From positions 73,132,969 through 73,196,968 of the forward strand of contig OX377205.1 in the NCBI GenBank assembly GCA_947396885.1: a stretch of DNA of 64,000 nt, given 5' to 3'. Shown here piece after piece: positions 1 to 10,642 of the stretch. The translations under genes and the position numbers were made by a program. Every line of letters begins with the position of its first letter. Within the stretch, counting starts at the first letter, position 1. The stretch is from Heligmosomoides polygyrus polygyrus. Taxonomy: Eukaryota > Nematoda > Chromadorea > Rhabditida > Heligmosomidae. Under the pieces are notes generated by a model that worked only from the letters and a program-made list of their open reading frames with translations, was not told the origin of the DNA and made no database searches.

Positions 1-230
1 ACCACTAACTCGAAGGAAGACGACGTGTTCAAGAACTCAAAGCGCTGTGAGCATAATTTTCGGTAGAAGTCGCTAATGTGGTCCAAATGTTGAAGACACC
101 AGAGGTACACGTCTCCTCAGGGTGTTCATTCAATGATTTGTATGGTGTGTCTATTTCTTCCTACGTAGGCCGTGTTAAACACATGTACTTAACGTATTTC
201 AATCTCACACGGCATCAAGCGCTGTCCGCG
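1..230. other. Unassigned leading sequence
   Basis: I see no recognisable gene, RNA or repeat. One 71-codon frame crosses it on the plus strand, but its composition is ordinary and it shows no motif or splice context. Confidence 0.4.
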
Positions 231-426
231 TTATTCAAACAGTCTTTGTTAAAATCGGTTTCATTAAGCCTCAAGTGGCTGGTATCGAGGTAGTATTCAA
301 ATGAATTGTTTCTATCAAGACCATCAGCTTCACTGGTTCCATGCTGATATAAGCGGCCAGCTCATCCCGGATACGGGTGGGTGCTGATCGGTCCCACGAG
401 GTGTGGATGTTGCGTTCGATCAAACG

Positions 427-501
427 GCGCCGGTGGTGTAATGGCGTGCAGCATTCCCGCCCGGTCAGAGGGAGGTGCGGGTTCGAGTCCCGCCTGGCGC
501 C
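427..501 (+). tRNA. tRNA-like pol III unit, copy 1
   Basis: The stretch folds as a cloverleaf. The acceptor stem is GCGCCGG (427-433) with CTGGCGC (494-500). The T arm has a perfect GCGGG/CCCGC stem around TTCGAGT (477-493). The anticodon stem (456-460/468-472) has one G-A mismatch, the variable region is 4 nt and the D loop is enlarged. Box A (TGGTGTAATGG, 434-444) and box B (GGTTCGAGTCC, 480-490) match pol III promoters. The loop CCGGTCA would place GGT in the anticodon position, but base 33 is C instead of U. The body looks Gly- or Asp-like, so isotype is unclear. No CCA is encoded apart from the genomic CCA at 500-502. It may be a tRNA pseudogene or the head of a SINE; a true gene is less likely. 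Confidence 0.55.
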
Positions 502-506
502 AGAAG

Positions 507-510
507 TTTT
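507..510 (+). terminator. T4 pol III terminator, copy 1
   Basis: A run of four T lies about 6 nt after the tRNA-like 3' end, the usual place for RNA polymerase III termination. Confidence 0.45.
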
Positions 511-707
511 GATCGCAACAAAACATCGTTGTGACAGCTTACTACCTCGATACCAGCCACTTGAGGCTTAATGAAACCGATTTGAATTGTTTCTATCAAG
601 ACCATCAGCTTCACTGGTTCCATGCTGATATCAGCGGCCAGCTCATCCCGGATACGGGTGGGTGCTGATCGGTCCCACGAGGTGTGGATGTTGCGTTCGA
701 TCAAACG

Positions 708-782
708 GCGCCGGTGGTGTAATGGCGTGCAGCATTCCCGCCCGGTCAGAGGGAGGTGCGGGTTCGAGTCCCGCCTGGCGCC
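708..782 (+). tRNA. tRNA-like pol III unit, copy 2
   Basis: This is an exact repeat of the first module, shifted by 281 bp, with the same acceptor stem, T arm, box A, box B and C33-containing anticodon loop. The identity of copies 1 and 2 implies recent tandem duplication or homogenisation. Functional status is as uncertain as for copy 1. Confidence 0.55.
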
Positions 783-787
783 AGAAG

Positions 788-791
788 TTTT
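788..791 (+). terminator. T4 pol III terminator, copy 2
   Basis: The TTTT run sits at the same offset from the tRNA-like module as in copy 1. Confidence 0.45.
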
Positions 792-988
792 GATCGCAAC
801 AAAACATCGTTGTGACAGCTTACTACCTCGATACCAGCCACTTGAGGCTTAATGAAACCGATTTGAATTGTTTCTATCAAGACCATCAGCTTCACTGGTT
901 CCATGCTGATATCAGCGGCCAGCTCATCCCGGATACGGGTGGGTGCTGATCGGTCCCACGAGGTGTGGATGTTGCGTTCGATCAAACG

Positions 989-1063
989 GCGCCGTTGGTG
1001 TAATGGCGTGCAGCATTCCCGCCCGGTCAGAGGGAGGTGCGGGTTCGAGTCCCGCCTGGCGCC
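989..1063 (+). tRNA. tRNA-like pol III unit, copy 3
   Basis: This third copy differs from the other two at 995 (G to T), which breaks the last acceptor pair. Boxes A and B, the T arm and the anticodon loop are unchanged. The unit then ends at the flanking ACAGTCTTTGTTAAA instead of continuing into another repeat, so it is the 3' terminal unit. Confidence 0.5.
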
Positions 1064-1068
1064 AGAAG

Positions 1069-1072
1069 TTTT
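1069..1072 (+). terminator. T4 pol III terminator, copy 3
   Basis: The TTTT run is conserved at the same offset as in copies 1 and 2. Confidence 0.45.
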
Positions 1073-1110
1073 GATCGCAACAAAACATCGTTGTGACAGT
1101 CTTTGTTAAA

Positions 1111-3225
1111 TTGCATTTTGAAAGGTGTCTGCCACTAGCATCCTATAAGAGGATAGTTGTGACGATACGTTGGTCCCAACCGCCATGTAAACACTACGGA
1201 GGAGGTCAAAGAAATACGTGAGAACGAATCTTCGCGAATGGTCTGAAGGCGGGGATCACCTGTGCGGAAAAGTTTTAAAAATCCCTGGGAAGCATCGGCA
1301 GTGGGTCAGAAAGGGGTGTCGCTCACTAACATGGAAGGAACCACGGATGAGGGGGACATCAGACTTTAGCTCCCGCCCTTACCGAAGCTTCATACTCAAT
1401 AATGTTGACCATACAAGATAGCACCCTTACGTGGCTCTCTTCGAAGTGTTTGCCCTGTATAGCGTAGACATATGAGCTGAGATTATCGATAACGTTACCT
1501 CTGTCAAATGTTATGAATGGGTGTGCTAGCATTATTGTATGTGGCTACGTAGACTGATGAACCAATTCCGCTTACCCTGCACGCACTCTAATATTCGCCC
1601 ACCGTCAGAAAAATAATCAAGCGCTTTACATCCGCCAGAAATCTCGGAAAGGGTCCTATTTCACGTGGAGTCCCTGTTTTCTTATCTCGTTTGGAAAGAG
1701 GAAGTGTGTGGGACAATTGTTATTGGAGCGTCTGCGGACGCTATTTTGGTCTCGATGGAATAATTTTCGGTTGCGTCAGACCTCTGACTGCAAGTTGTTG
1801 TTTGTGTAGATGAGGGATGGAGCTGTGAACACCGACCACTGCAATTTCCAGGATATTGTTGCAAACGGTGAGAATCTCTGAATGGCCCTTCAGAGATGGC
1901 GGAGGGCCATCTTTGTGTGTTGATAGCTGCTTTTGCTTCCGCGTTAGAGAGGCTTTATTGCCATTTTGGCTTTAAAAAGGTTAGGCGAATTCCATTCTAA
2001 GACTCCATGATTCCTAAATCTATACTGGTTCATTTCGGTTATTCGATTCATTATCGCTGAAGATCGCATCTCTATGCAAGTGGCCTTAACTTCTCGTAGC
2101 CGGAGGAATTCCAGAGGGTCTAAAACTGAATCTCGAAGGATTTGATCCACTTCGATTAGATCGATTTCGGGAATTTTCAAGAAAGTAAAGAAAGTGCTCA
2201 AGTAAAGCAAGAGCGATTACAACGATTAGGGGTGAAGAGAATGTAGACACTTCCGCATGGATTCTAATGCGCACTACAGAGACGAAGTGTTCCCCGCACG
2301 GTCGTCTAACTCCTACCCTTTTAGACCACAGCCTCTCATAATAGCTGGGAGCTTAAGTGACAGGAGATGCTCGAACAATAGTGCAGACCTGTGCGACTTT
2401 GACGACAGATGAAGGCAAATCGGTAGAAGTGGAACCTCGCGCAGTGCACTCTGCGGACAAGTTGCACGTTCTCGAGGGGCGGTGCTGTTCGGCAACATTG
2501 AACGCGTTGCTCTCTGAGCGACAAGCGGAGGTCTTAGCGGAATAGATTACACTTTGTCTGCAGCGACGATGTGTGATCTGCTGGAAAAAATCCGAGTTGT
2601 CTCGTTTCGGGCCACCTCTCTTCTTCAAAATATTCGCTCAAATATTTCGTTTTTGAGTTGCCTTTTGTGAAGCACGATATATTCATAGACAAAGGCATTG
2701 ATTTTGTGTTATGCGAACTCTGGGTTATTCCATGCCTCCAGTGTTGGCAGCGGGCTGGATGGTAGGAATGTGAAGTCAGATTGAAACCAGGTATTTGTGT
2801 TCCAGCGGCATCTTCTTCGAATGTCGAACCGCGATAAGGATTCAGAAGCCGATGTTTATCTTTCCTAGTCGCTAGCCTCTCAGTCCCCTATGAAGTCTGT
2901 GATACTCCTTGCCTTCAATTATTGCTGTTTGGAGTTGATAAAGGTAATTCAAGGTCTCCAGCTTGTAAACAACTACGCTGTGATGTACAAATTATTTGGC
3001 AAACGCCATGCTTAGCTGCAGTTGGACTGGCTCCGATCCGTAAATCATCCGTAGATACATATTTTGGTAGGAAGTGCACATATGTATGAAACGATATCTG
3101 GAGTAATATCGTGTGTAGTGTGTATCGCTCGTTGTCTTACAAGGGAAGGGTCTGAAGCGTATGTCTGAACGGGAGGAGTGACTCATATAGGGAGAATCCT
3201 CACCCCCTCAATTGGTTTGAAAATG
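1111..3225. other. Unassigned intergenic stretch
   Basis: Only short overlapping frames on both strands occur here, none with a recognisable domain. An overlapping cluster near 2310-2630 has open frames on both strands, and nothing shows which, if any, is real. No tRNA, mobile element end or tandem repeat was recognised. Confidence 0.35.
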
Positions 3226-3494
3226 TGATTTTTTGCCAAATCGTTTAAAGGAGTAGGGGCTCAAAATGGGATACGGCGAGTTTGGGGGTCTTGTACGTCC
3301 GCTATGCCCCCAACTGCAAGCGGCTCGGAGCGCATTGGAAGTGCGGCTGCTCCGTGCGAGGAAGGTCATGGTTTGGTTCCCCTGCGCCGCTGCATTTTTG
3401 CATTTCAACTGACTGGTTGAGATTTGGGGGATTCTGACGCCTATGCCATTTCCAGACGTTTTCTGCGCATTTTCCAGCTGTACGCTGTGGAGAG
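3226..3494 (+). repeat. Left arm of a ~270-bp inverted repeat
   Basis: It is the diverged reverse complement of 5508-5778. Shared blocks include the GCGCCGCTGCATTTTTGCAT stretch and the segment around TTTGGGGGATTCTGACG. The arms read through in several frames on both strands without a known domain. Between the arms lie about 700 bp of unassigned DNA and a mariner-like element, so the pair looks like an older foldback or two opposed copies of one repeat that later received an insertion. Confidence 0.7.
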
Positions 3495-4195
3495 TACCTC
3501 TCTTGCGACGTTTACCAGTGATACTCCCCAGCAGCCCAGGCCTGAAATCGCGGTGTGTCGTCCTCCATGGTTACGAGCACGCAACCGAAATCCAATCAAA
3601 GATGCATCGTTTCCTCCGAAACAAGAGTTCCACCTGAAAACATTATCATATGCCCACTGCTTGCTTATCTCTCCACGTCCACCAGTTCATCTTGCGGATC
3701 CCAATCTTCCTTTTCTCCTTCACCACTTCCAGCTGTTTGTCTTTGTCAACGTCAAGTTGACGTGCTTCGAAGTACTTGAGTATGCTGGCAATCCGTTCGT
3801 CAGCTTGATTTCTTCCCTCGAAGGTTCCTTGTCTAAAGATGAGCCACATTTCAGCGGGAGCAGGTGAATCACCACTCGAGAATCTTCAGACATTGTTGGT
3901 GTTCGGTTTTAGAAAATTACCAGCAGACCTCTGATCTCCAGGTGACAGGCAAAGATGAGGGAAAGAGTGTATCGATGCCGTTTAGATAAATTTGCGGGAT
4001 CCGCAGACCTCGTTTCTCATTTGAACCACCTCCGACGTCCTTTTGAAAATCCGAGCAGGATGGTTTTTTCTGAAATCATTGGTCCATGTATGGAAACAAA
4101 CGGTGAGAGCCTCTTTATATGCTGCCCGTATTGTGCCCATACTGCTTCACTGTGTACATACATGTGTATCACTGTGTATCACTTTGCACTGTGTA
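3495..4195. other. Unassigned sequence inside the inverted repeat
   Basis: No element was recognised. The minus strand at 3646-3849 carries a 67-codon frame rich in charged residues, which could be a scrap of coding sequence, but I cannot name it and see no convincing splice sites. A short degenerate tandem of GTGTATCACT lies just before the mariner-like end near 4165-4190. Confidence 0.3.
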
Positions 4196-5468
4196 CAGGG
4201 TGGCCCATAAGTCCTGCAACAAAATTAGGAGACCTTATTCGTTGTCTTTTTCCAATTGCAAAAAAACCGCATACCAACAGTTATGTAGCATATACTTAGT
4301 GTTATACTTCTGGAAAGTATCATGGTTGTAGCTGCTCTTATTTCAAAGTAATGCGCTCTCTCGTAAAACTACCGAAAATTCTTCTCTGGCCCGTGGTGGG
4401 GCGCTTCCGTTCCGATGTGACTAAATTTCGGAAGATTGGTTGTTGAACATGCAGTATGATGGTATTGTGTAGGGTAGTGAAGAGGCTTCTCAAGAGTGAA
4501 CATTGGATGAACGGATCTGAACTACAACAGAAGAACGATATTAATTTTCTGATCATACAGGATGCAGCAACCAGCTGGAACAAATGCAATATTCAGCCGT
4601 GTGTGTAATCTGTTACTAAGCAGTATGTTGTTTCTAGAAAACTACAAGGAAAGCTCTACAAGTCCGCAAGTGAGATGAAGACTCAGCTATGAGGAGAAGA
4701 GAGTAGAAGGAAAAATTTGTAAGCGCAGTTGGAGGGCGTCGTTCGTAATGTTATTCAGCCTCTGCCTCATTTGATGAAAAATTTCTCAAAGTTGAGCGAT
4801 CCCAGAAAGGTCAAAATAATAGTGTGTTTAATACTACCTTTGCGGGAACCTGATGATATAAACACAGTGGTCACGCATGGCAGGATTTTGTCATACACAA
4901 TTTTCCAAAATGTGTCCCCTCACACCCTAGGTTTTTGTGTAAAAATAGTGAAAATCAATAAAAATGTTCGTTTGATGGAACAGACACCTAGCACCATATA
5001 TTAGAAACTCAGTCGCGCTGTTTAAGGGCAAAATGCACATTCTGGTAAAGCTATTCCTGTAACAGCAAAAGAAAAGGACGTGGTAGCGGTTCTCATTCCA
5101 TCTGCAAAATATTGCACCTGCAAAAGACTAGCTGTGAAATTCCTAAATCTTTAGATTTTCAATCTTTGTTTATTAACCATCTTAAAGAAAATGTCTTGCT
5201 CTATAAAGCCTGTAAAAACTATTGTTCAATATCTTCTTTGGAACGAATTAGAAGTAAAACTCCGTAAGAGGGGCTGCGACGTGAGCTGCAAAGCAACCCA
5301 CACGATCTGAAGGTTCTTATCAATCCAGGAGTGGTCCCTTATGAATAATACCACTCCACCGTAATCTACAAACCATGGGCAAACAAGGTTTAAAAGTGGT
5401 TTAAATTAGGTGCATTCTTAGCCTTTTTATACGCCTATGTTTTAGTTGCAGGACTTATGGGCCATGTG
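4196..5468. mobile_element. Mariner-like element with TA target duplication
   Basis: The ends are imperfect terminal inverted repeats sharing GGCCCATAAGTCCTGCAAC, flanked by TA at 4194-4195 and 5469-5470. The 1,273-bp length and TA duplication are what the Tc1/mariner superfamily predicts. I could not read a transposase with its DDD motifs in either strand, so the copy is degenerate or has a replaced interior. Identification rests on the ends, target site and size; the interior is unexplained. Confidence 0.75.
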
Positions 5469-5507
5469 TACCACTGGTGTTGAACACATATACATCACCA
5501 TAATGAA

Positions 5508-5778
5508 TACCACACCATGCAGCTGGAGAAATCTGAGAAAACGTCTGAAAAAGTTATAGACGTCAGAATCCCCCAAATCGCAATCAGTCAGTTGAAATGC
5601 AAAAACGCTGCAGCGCAGAGGAACCAAACCCCGACCTTTCTCGCACAAAGCAACCGCACATCCACTGCACTCCGAGACGCTCTCCATCGCAGGCGTACAA
5701 GACTCCCAAACTCGTGATGCGCCGTATCCCATTGTGACCCCCCCCTACTCCTCGGGTTTAATGACTTGGCAAAAAATA
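5508..5778 (-). repeat. Right arm of a ~270-bp inverted repeat
   Basis: It is the reverse complement of 3226-3494 with scattered substitutions and small indels, including a run of C around 5740. It lies about 40 bp beyond the right end of the mariner-like element. Confidence 0.7.
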
Positions 5779-5870
5779 AACACATTTTTATACTAATTGA
5801 GGGGTGGGGATTCTCTCTATATGACTCGCTCTCCCCGTGCAGACATACGCTTCAGACTCTTCCCTTGTTA

Positions 5871-5976
5871 GGCCTATATTATACTTCGCCGACGCTGTTG
5901 TACGCACTGCGTAGCACCCGCTCAACACTGTCGTCGACGTCGCCTACAACAGCGTCGGCGAACTATAACATAGGCC
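5871..5976. mobile_element. Tourist-like MITE, 106 bp
   Basis: Terminal inverted repeats of about 32 bp start with GGCCTAT and share CGCCGACGCTGTTGTA near the inner ends (5871-5902 and 5945-5976). TTA lies directly outside both ends (5868-5870 and 5977-5979). A 3-bp TTA duplication with GGCC-type ends is typical of PIF/Harbinger MITEs. The 42-bp centre has no coding capacity, so the element would depend on a transposase in trans. Confidence 0.7.
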
Positions 5977-5979
5977 TTA

Positions 5980-6633
5980 CTGCTCGCTAATCTTCTAACT
6001 CGAGCTCGTACTAGAATGCGGAGGGTGACATATTCCTCTCGCTCAGTGATAACATCTTAAAACTTGCTTCTTTACGTTCAATTATTGTTCACCAACTCCA
6101 ACATTAACAGGAGAAATTCAGTGTAGTTTACAGCAGAAACTTCTTCTTCCTTCCCCTCCCTTACTGATGAGCACAGGCTTCTGTCTGTTTGATTTTCTCT
6201 AAGGGCCCGTGCGAAACGAAAACCAAACTAAATCTCTGTTGTCCATACCTTATAATTGAACTATCACAATCACATATGGATTCACTCATTTATCATTCAG
6301 GGTAACCCAGCTCTGCCCCTCGGTCGTTCACGTGATAGCGCAACGGTTCAGCAGCTCGCGGTCAATGTATGCGGTGACTGACGATAGTCCACGTCCGTGT
6401 GATGTCGTTGAAACCGTAAGCGGCGCTTGCCGGTTGTTGCTTGTTGTATGCGAAATATCTCGCAAACAGCAGACTGGACAGGACCATCAGGACAGTGGTT
6501 TCAAAATGGTGATCCTCGTTCATTTTCTTCATTTTCTTTTTTCATTTTTGACTGGAAGAGTCGGCAACTGGTGAATGCGCCATTGAACAGGTTTTTCTGT
6601 TTGAAGAGGAGGAACTGATGGAGAGCAAGGTTT
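5980..6633. other. Unassigned sequence up to the N gap
   Basis: No supported feature. An 80-codon frame at 6332-6574 has no recognised domain. Confidence 0.35.
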
Positions 6634-6833
6634 NNNNNNNNNNNNNNNNNNNNNNNNNNNNNNNNNNNNNNNNNNNNNNNNNNNNNNNNNNNNNNNNNNN
6701 NNNNNNNNNNNNNNNNNNNNNNNNNNNNNNNNNNNNNNNNNNNNNNNNNNNNNNNNNNNNNNNNNNNNNNNNNNNNNNNNNNNNNNNNNNNNNNNNNNNN
6801 NNNNNNNNNNNNNNNNNNNNNNNNNNNNNNNNN
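6634..6833. other. Assembly gap of 200 N
   Basis: Exactly 200 unknown bases, a round size that suggests a scaffolding placeholder. The sequence just after it is repeated at 10478, so repeat collapse is a likely cause. Any reading frame drawn across it is meaningless. Confidence 0.98.
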
Positions 6834-6998
6834 GGATGGACCCGGGGAATCCCCACTACGGGAGTGGCACACCAGGGCATGGGACCCTTCACCTCCCCGG
6901 GGCATCGGGCCTTGGCAGCTTCGGGTGCCCCATGGGGCAGGTTGGTGTCCCACGTGTTGACGGCACAGCCGCTGCACTGGGGCCGCCGACTTGCAACA
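6834..6998 (+). repeat. GC-rich 165-bp direct repeat, copy 1
   Basis: It matches 10478-10642 essentially base for base, in the same orientation. The left end is lost in the gap, so the real repeat may be longer. The second copy is preceded by about 180 bp of GC-rich sequence that could correspond to missing bases. Confidence 0.85.
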
Positions 6999-8102
6999 TG
7001 GTGCATCGGACGTTGGCAAGCGGACCCGTTGGCCAGTCGGTCTGGAGACAGCCGGCTGGCTGTAAAAACGGCCCTGCCACGCCCGGTGCAGGGGCTGTGT
7101 TGCCCTCGGGGCCTGTAGGCTAAGGGGTCTTTTGCGGGGATCGGGGCCAAAAGTGGGCATAAGAGGGCCACGGCCGGGGAGGCAACGGCGCAGGGGTCCA
7201 GGCTGGACTGTGGCAACCAGCCAACTTGTGCGCCGTCCCCGGGCGTGCAGTCCCTCGGGGTTCTCCAAGGCCAGGGGCTTCTCATGGGGGTAAGGCGACG
7301 CGCTGGGCGTCTGCGACGAGTGGGGTCTAGACCGCGTATTAAGTAGTACCAGGCATAGGTAAGTCCTGGTCGCACCTAAGGGGAAGCGCTTCCATCCACT
7401 GCCGTACGGGCTGGCCACCCGGTTAGGTAGCGTGGTAAAGGTGTCGGTTGGTAGCCCCGTCGCATGGTCCTCAGTCCCCCCTCTCGTTTAGCTCCCTGGG
7501 TCCCTTGGGTTATCCATGCCCCTTCCCCCCCCCCTTCTTTAGCACCCTATACACCTACAGTTGGCCCCCATAGCTCTTTTGGGCTCCGTCTGTAGGACGG
7601 ACGAACTGGGTCCCCCTTCACAACTTCAGGTGTCAATTCAGCAAGTGATGGGTTGCAGCCACCCCCCCCCCCCTTTTTGTAGTACATTCCATAGCAACAG
7701 GTAACTCATCACATTCCCTGCACCTAGCATGGGTTTATCTCAAACCTTGCCATTTCATTTCACTCTCCCTTCATTCCTTTGCCTCTCTACCCATTCTCCT
7801 CTGTTCTCCAGCCACTTCCTTTCTCTAGCTCCCTCCACTCCTTTCTTCATTCCTTAGTTAGCTTTTCTCTATTTTTAAGTAGTCGCTTACCTTATCGTAG
7901 TTCTCTCCTTTCTCTAGTTCCCATCACCTTCCCCTCTTAATATTTCCATCTTTCCCTTCTCCTTCATTCCTCCCCCTGGCGCTGCACTGTATTTGGGACG
8001 CGAAGTGCTCTCAGCCCCCATCCATTCCATCTCCTCATCCATCCGTTCGTTACCTCGCGCTACCACGGGTGTCCGCCATTAGGCGGCCCCGTGAGTCGTC
8101 AT
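6999..8102. other. GC-rich then pyrimidine-rich block
   Basis: From 6999 to about 7480 the sequence is GC-rich, with frames that look like composition artefacts. From about 7500 to 8040 it is strongly C/T-rich with poly-C tracts near 7530 and 7662. This looks like an untranslated leader or terminal region of a retroelement, but I found no matching LTR pair. Confidence 0.35.
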
Positions 8103-8130
8103 TTATAGTGCGCATTTCAGGTAATCGCAG

Positions 8131-8590
8131 TTGTTGACTACGACGATGACGACGATCGGTTCCATCAAGGCCCAGGTCACCAAGGCGGCGAAGGCGCTGA
8201 GGGCCTCAATGGAAGAGGCCGAGAAGCTGCTACGGGGCAAGTTCCATCCAGCGCCCCCGCAGTTGAGTCCGCGTCGGTCAGCAGGGGTCACTACAGTTGT
8301 CGACTCGATCGGTATTGATGGTCGTTAGCCTTCCACTACATCTCAGGCGCGACCCACCGATCGAGATCCGGCACAGCAACGCCCCGGCCCAGGGAGGAGC
8401 AGCTGGCGCTGCATAGGGACAATTCACAGGCTCCTTGTGCCTCCACGGCCAGCCTCAATATGCTCCCCGTAGGCCAGGAAGCGTTGGTACAGTTCAATCA
8501 GGGTTCAATTCAGTATAGCACCGCTCTAAGGCTTCAGACAATTCAGCGCTTCAGCGCACTTAGTGGTAATAGCCTTAGATGTGCTTAGTT
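8131..8590 (+). pseudogene. Possible gag-like remnant of an LTR element
   Basis: The first frame (8131-8328) opens with MLTTTMTTIGSIKAQVTKAA and continues with a charged helical stretch (MEEAEKLLRGKF), reminiscent of the N-terminal helical region of BEL/Pao gag proteins. After a stop, another frame contains SLNMLPVGQEALVQFN. No protease, reverse transcriptase or integrase motif follows, so at most a deleted internal relic remains. The family assignment is a guess from style; a LINE ORF1 is an alternative. Confidence 0.25.
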
Positions 8591-10477
8591 CACCTAGCCC
8601 TTTTTGTTGTTCCAGACTAGCGTCTAGGCAGGTCGTCAACGAGGCCGAGTCAACATCGCCAGCGATCCGAACAGAGACGTGGGTTTAGAGTCTAGTTGAT
8701 GGTTAATGGATGTTTAGGATCGCGCCGTGCCCTCGATCGACTAGTCTACCCGCGCTGGACACTTCAGCAGGGCTAAGATTTTATTTAAGGCGCTTCAAAA
8801 CCAAATTGTCAGTTTTATATTTCTTTATTCATCACATTTCATTTTTAGAATCATTATTAAGACCATTTTGAACATACGTAATTTTGACATTACAGTTCTG
8901 GTGTCGGTCGTATGGTTCGCACGGAAGTCAACATCCGGGACGTGGTCTGCATTCCGACCCATGGACGAGTCGAGCTACACCGAGTCAGGCGGACAGACCA
9001 AGGCGATGGTAGTAGGCCTCCTTGGCCGAACCCAGCTTTCGACGGCAGTTCAGTATGTCTGTATGGTTGAATGTTTTTGTATGTATTTTGATTATTGTTG
9101 TATATCTGACATTTCATATTTTTGTGTATTTTGCTATTTTGTATGTTGTTTATATTTTTATGTCGCCAATTCATCATCGCTCTCATATCCCGCCGCATTA
9201 TGTAGGTTTTGTTGTTCATACTCCCCTTCGAGGAGGCCTTGCTCAGTCAATCCATTTCTTCTTGGACATCTTAGGCTGTAGTTGACCACTTATCAGTGGC
9301 TTAGTGTCATAGTTTAGTTCAGACACACTCTTTCATGCATTTCATCCCATTCCTGCAACTCCTAGCCTAGTGTCCCCATCCCGTGCAAGCCTCCTCCGAT
9401 GTGTGTGGAGTCGAGGCATTTCAGATAGGGCCGGCCGTAGTAGTAGCCATTCCATGTGTGAAGTTTATGTGTGTTTTCCTGTCAGCCGGCAGAGATATCC
9501 CTTGCCATTTCATCCCTAGTTGGTCGGGTGCTCCACTCACATCTTTACTTCACGGCGTTCCGAGGTCCTGGTCGGTTCTGTTGGGGGGCGGTCGTTCTCC
9601 CGTGTGATCCGCAGTCGATGTCCCCCAAAACAATTCAAAACGGGCCTTAAGCCCAATGGTGACCAGGCAGCCTTGCAGCTCATCCCCCGCGGGAGGTCTT
9701 CTTTTCTGGGCGGGAGTGTCGCGTCTCGCAACCACGGCGCTCCCCTCCATCCTCCTGCGGGCGCGCGGCGCGTCAGCGAGCGGCCCCTCGCGCGGCCTGC
9801 CCCCGCCTCCGCTGGATTGATCCGCGGGCGGGGCGCGCGCACCGGAAACGGGTATATCCCGCTTCCCGCGCAAGCCGCGGATTCCATTCGACGCCTGCAT
9901 CGATCGCGAGCGGCCGCGCTCGCCAGCCAGCTCCACTTCAGCCGCCGGGTGTCTGGTCACCGCGTCGTCCCTGCATTGTCCGGCATCGACTGCCGGTTGG
10001 ATGGGAGGCGACCCTTCCTAGAAGGGTCGCCAGGGCTGAGGGCGCGGAGTGCCTTGGCACAGTGAAGCGCCCGGCCCATCCTGGTCCCAATCTTCTTGTT
10101 CTGCCGGCTGTGGTTTCATCATGCACGTGTCCGGCCTATCCTGTATTCTACTATGTCGGCGCTGGTATTGAGATAAACCTATGATGGTGCATGGTGTGCA
10201 AGCGAGGGAATGCGGTGAGTTCGTTGCCCAATGTATCTGGTATTGCTGTTATTGTGTGCATCATTATTGTTGCTGGGTTGCCGGGGATAAAGCCCGTTAA
10301 GCCCCTCGCGGGGTCCGGGCAGGGGGGCAGGCTCTGGCCCCCTGCCTGGACGTCGCGAGGGCAGTGTTGTTGGGAGTCGGGCTGGCAACCCAGGGGCTAG
10401 GGTAGTAATTCCCCCCACGGTCTTGGGCTGGCTGCGACCCAGGGGCTGAAGGGATACAGTCCAGGTGGGGAGTGAAG
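8591..10477. other. Degenerate retroelement-like block
   Basis: The block is mosaic in composition: AT-rich around 8770-8870 and 9060-9170, strongly GC-rich at 9690-10060 and 10290-10477. A plus-strand frame at 9520-10065 (181 codons) falls in the GC-rich part and probably reflects composition. No catalytic motif was recognised. Confidence 0.3.
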
Positions 10478-10642
10478 GGATGGACCCGGGGAATCCCCAC
10501 TACGGGAGTGGCACACCAGGGCATGGGACCCTTCACCTCCCCGGGGCATCGGGCCTTGGCAGCTTCGGGTGCCCCATGGGGCAGGTTGGTGTCCCACGTG
10601 TTGACGGCACAGCCGCTGCACTGGGGCCGCCGACTTGCAACA
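10478..10642 (+). repeat. GC-rich 165-bp direct repeat, copy 2
   Basis: This is the second copy of the segment at 6834-6998. It stops abruptly at 10642, where an antisense CR1-type fragment begins. The two copies bound about 3.5 kb of internal sequence, so they could be the terminal repeats of one element, two adjacent 5' ends, or a duplication tied to the assembly gap. Confidence 0.85.

Larger units (their letters stand above)
231..1110 (+). repeat. Tandem array of three 281-bp tRNA-bearing units
   Basis: Three near-identical units start at about 304, 585 and 866 with a period of 281 bp. Each contains a tRNA-like module followed by the text ending in the T4 run and a shared 3' segment. Ahead of the first unit, 255-293 is the reverse complement of the inter-unit sequence (541-580), so the array begins with an inverted piece. 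The same 15 bases (ACAGTCTTTGTTAAA) lie at 239-253 and 1096-1110, resembling a target-site duplication, although the first four bases could belong to the element. A related module sits in the foldback at 46410-46844. Seen: period, inverted piece and flanking direct repeat. Inferred: one insertion of a multimeric retroposed or foldback element. Confidence 0.8.

Noticed and set aside
427..1063. Ordinary nuclear tRNA gene cluster
   Set aside because: The anticodon loop has C at position 33, the D loop is enlarged, and the modules sit in repeat units related to a foldback at 46.4 kb, so a mobile or pseudogene origin is more likely.
3646..3849. Charged 67-codon minus-strand frame as a gene
   Set aside because: Looks protein-like, but no splice sites, homologue or neighbouring exon could be identified.
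6501..7418. Long minus-strand frames of 277-305 codons
   Set aside because: They run across the 200-N gap and through GC-rich repeat; the length is an artefact of unknown bases.
7490..9300. Intact BEL/Pao LTR retrotransposon
   Set aside because: No matching LTR pair, protease, reverse transcriptase or integrase motif could be found; only a weak gag-like start.
9520..10065. 181-codon plus-strand frame as a host gene
   Set aside because: Lies in a strongly GC-rich block where stops are rare on all frames; residues are Arg/Pro/Ala-rich with no domain, and overlapping minus frames are equally open.
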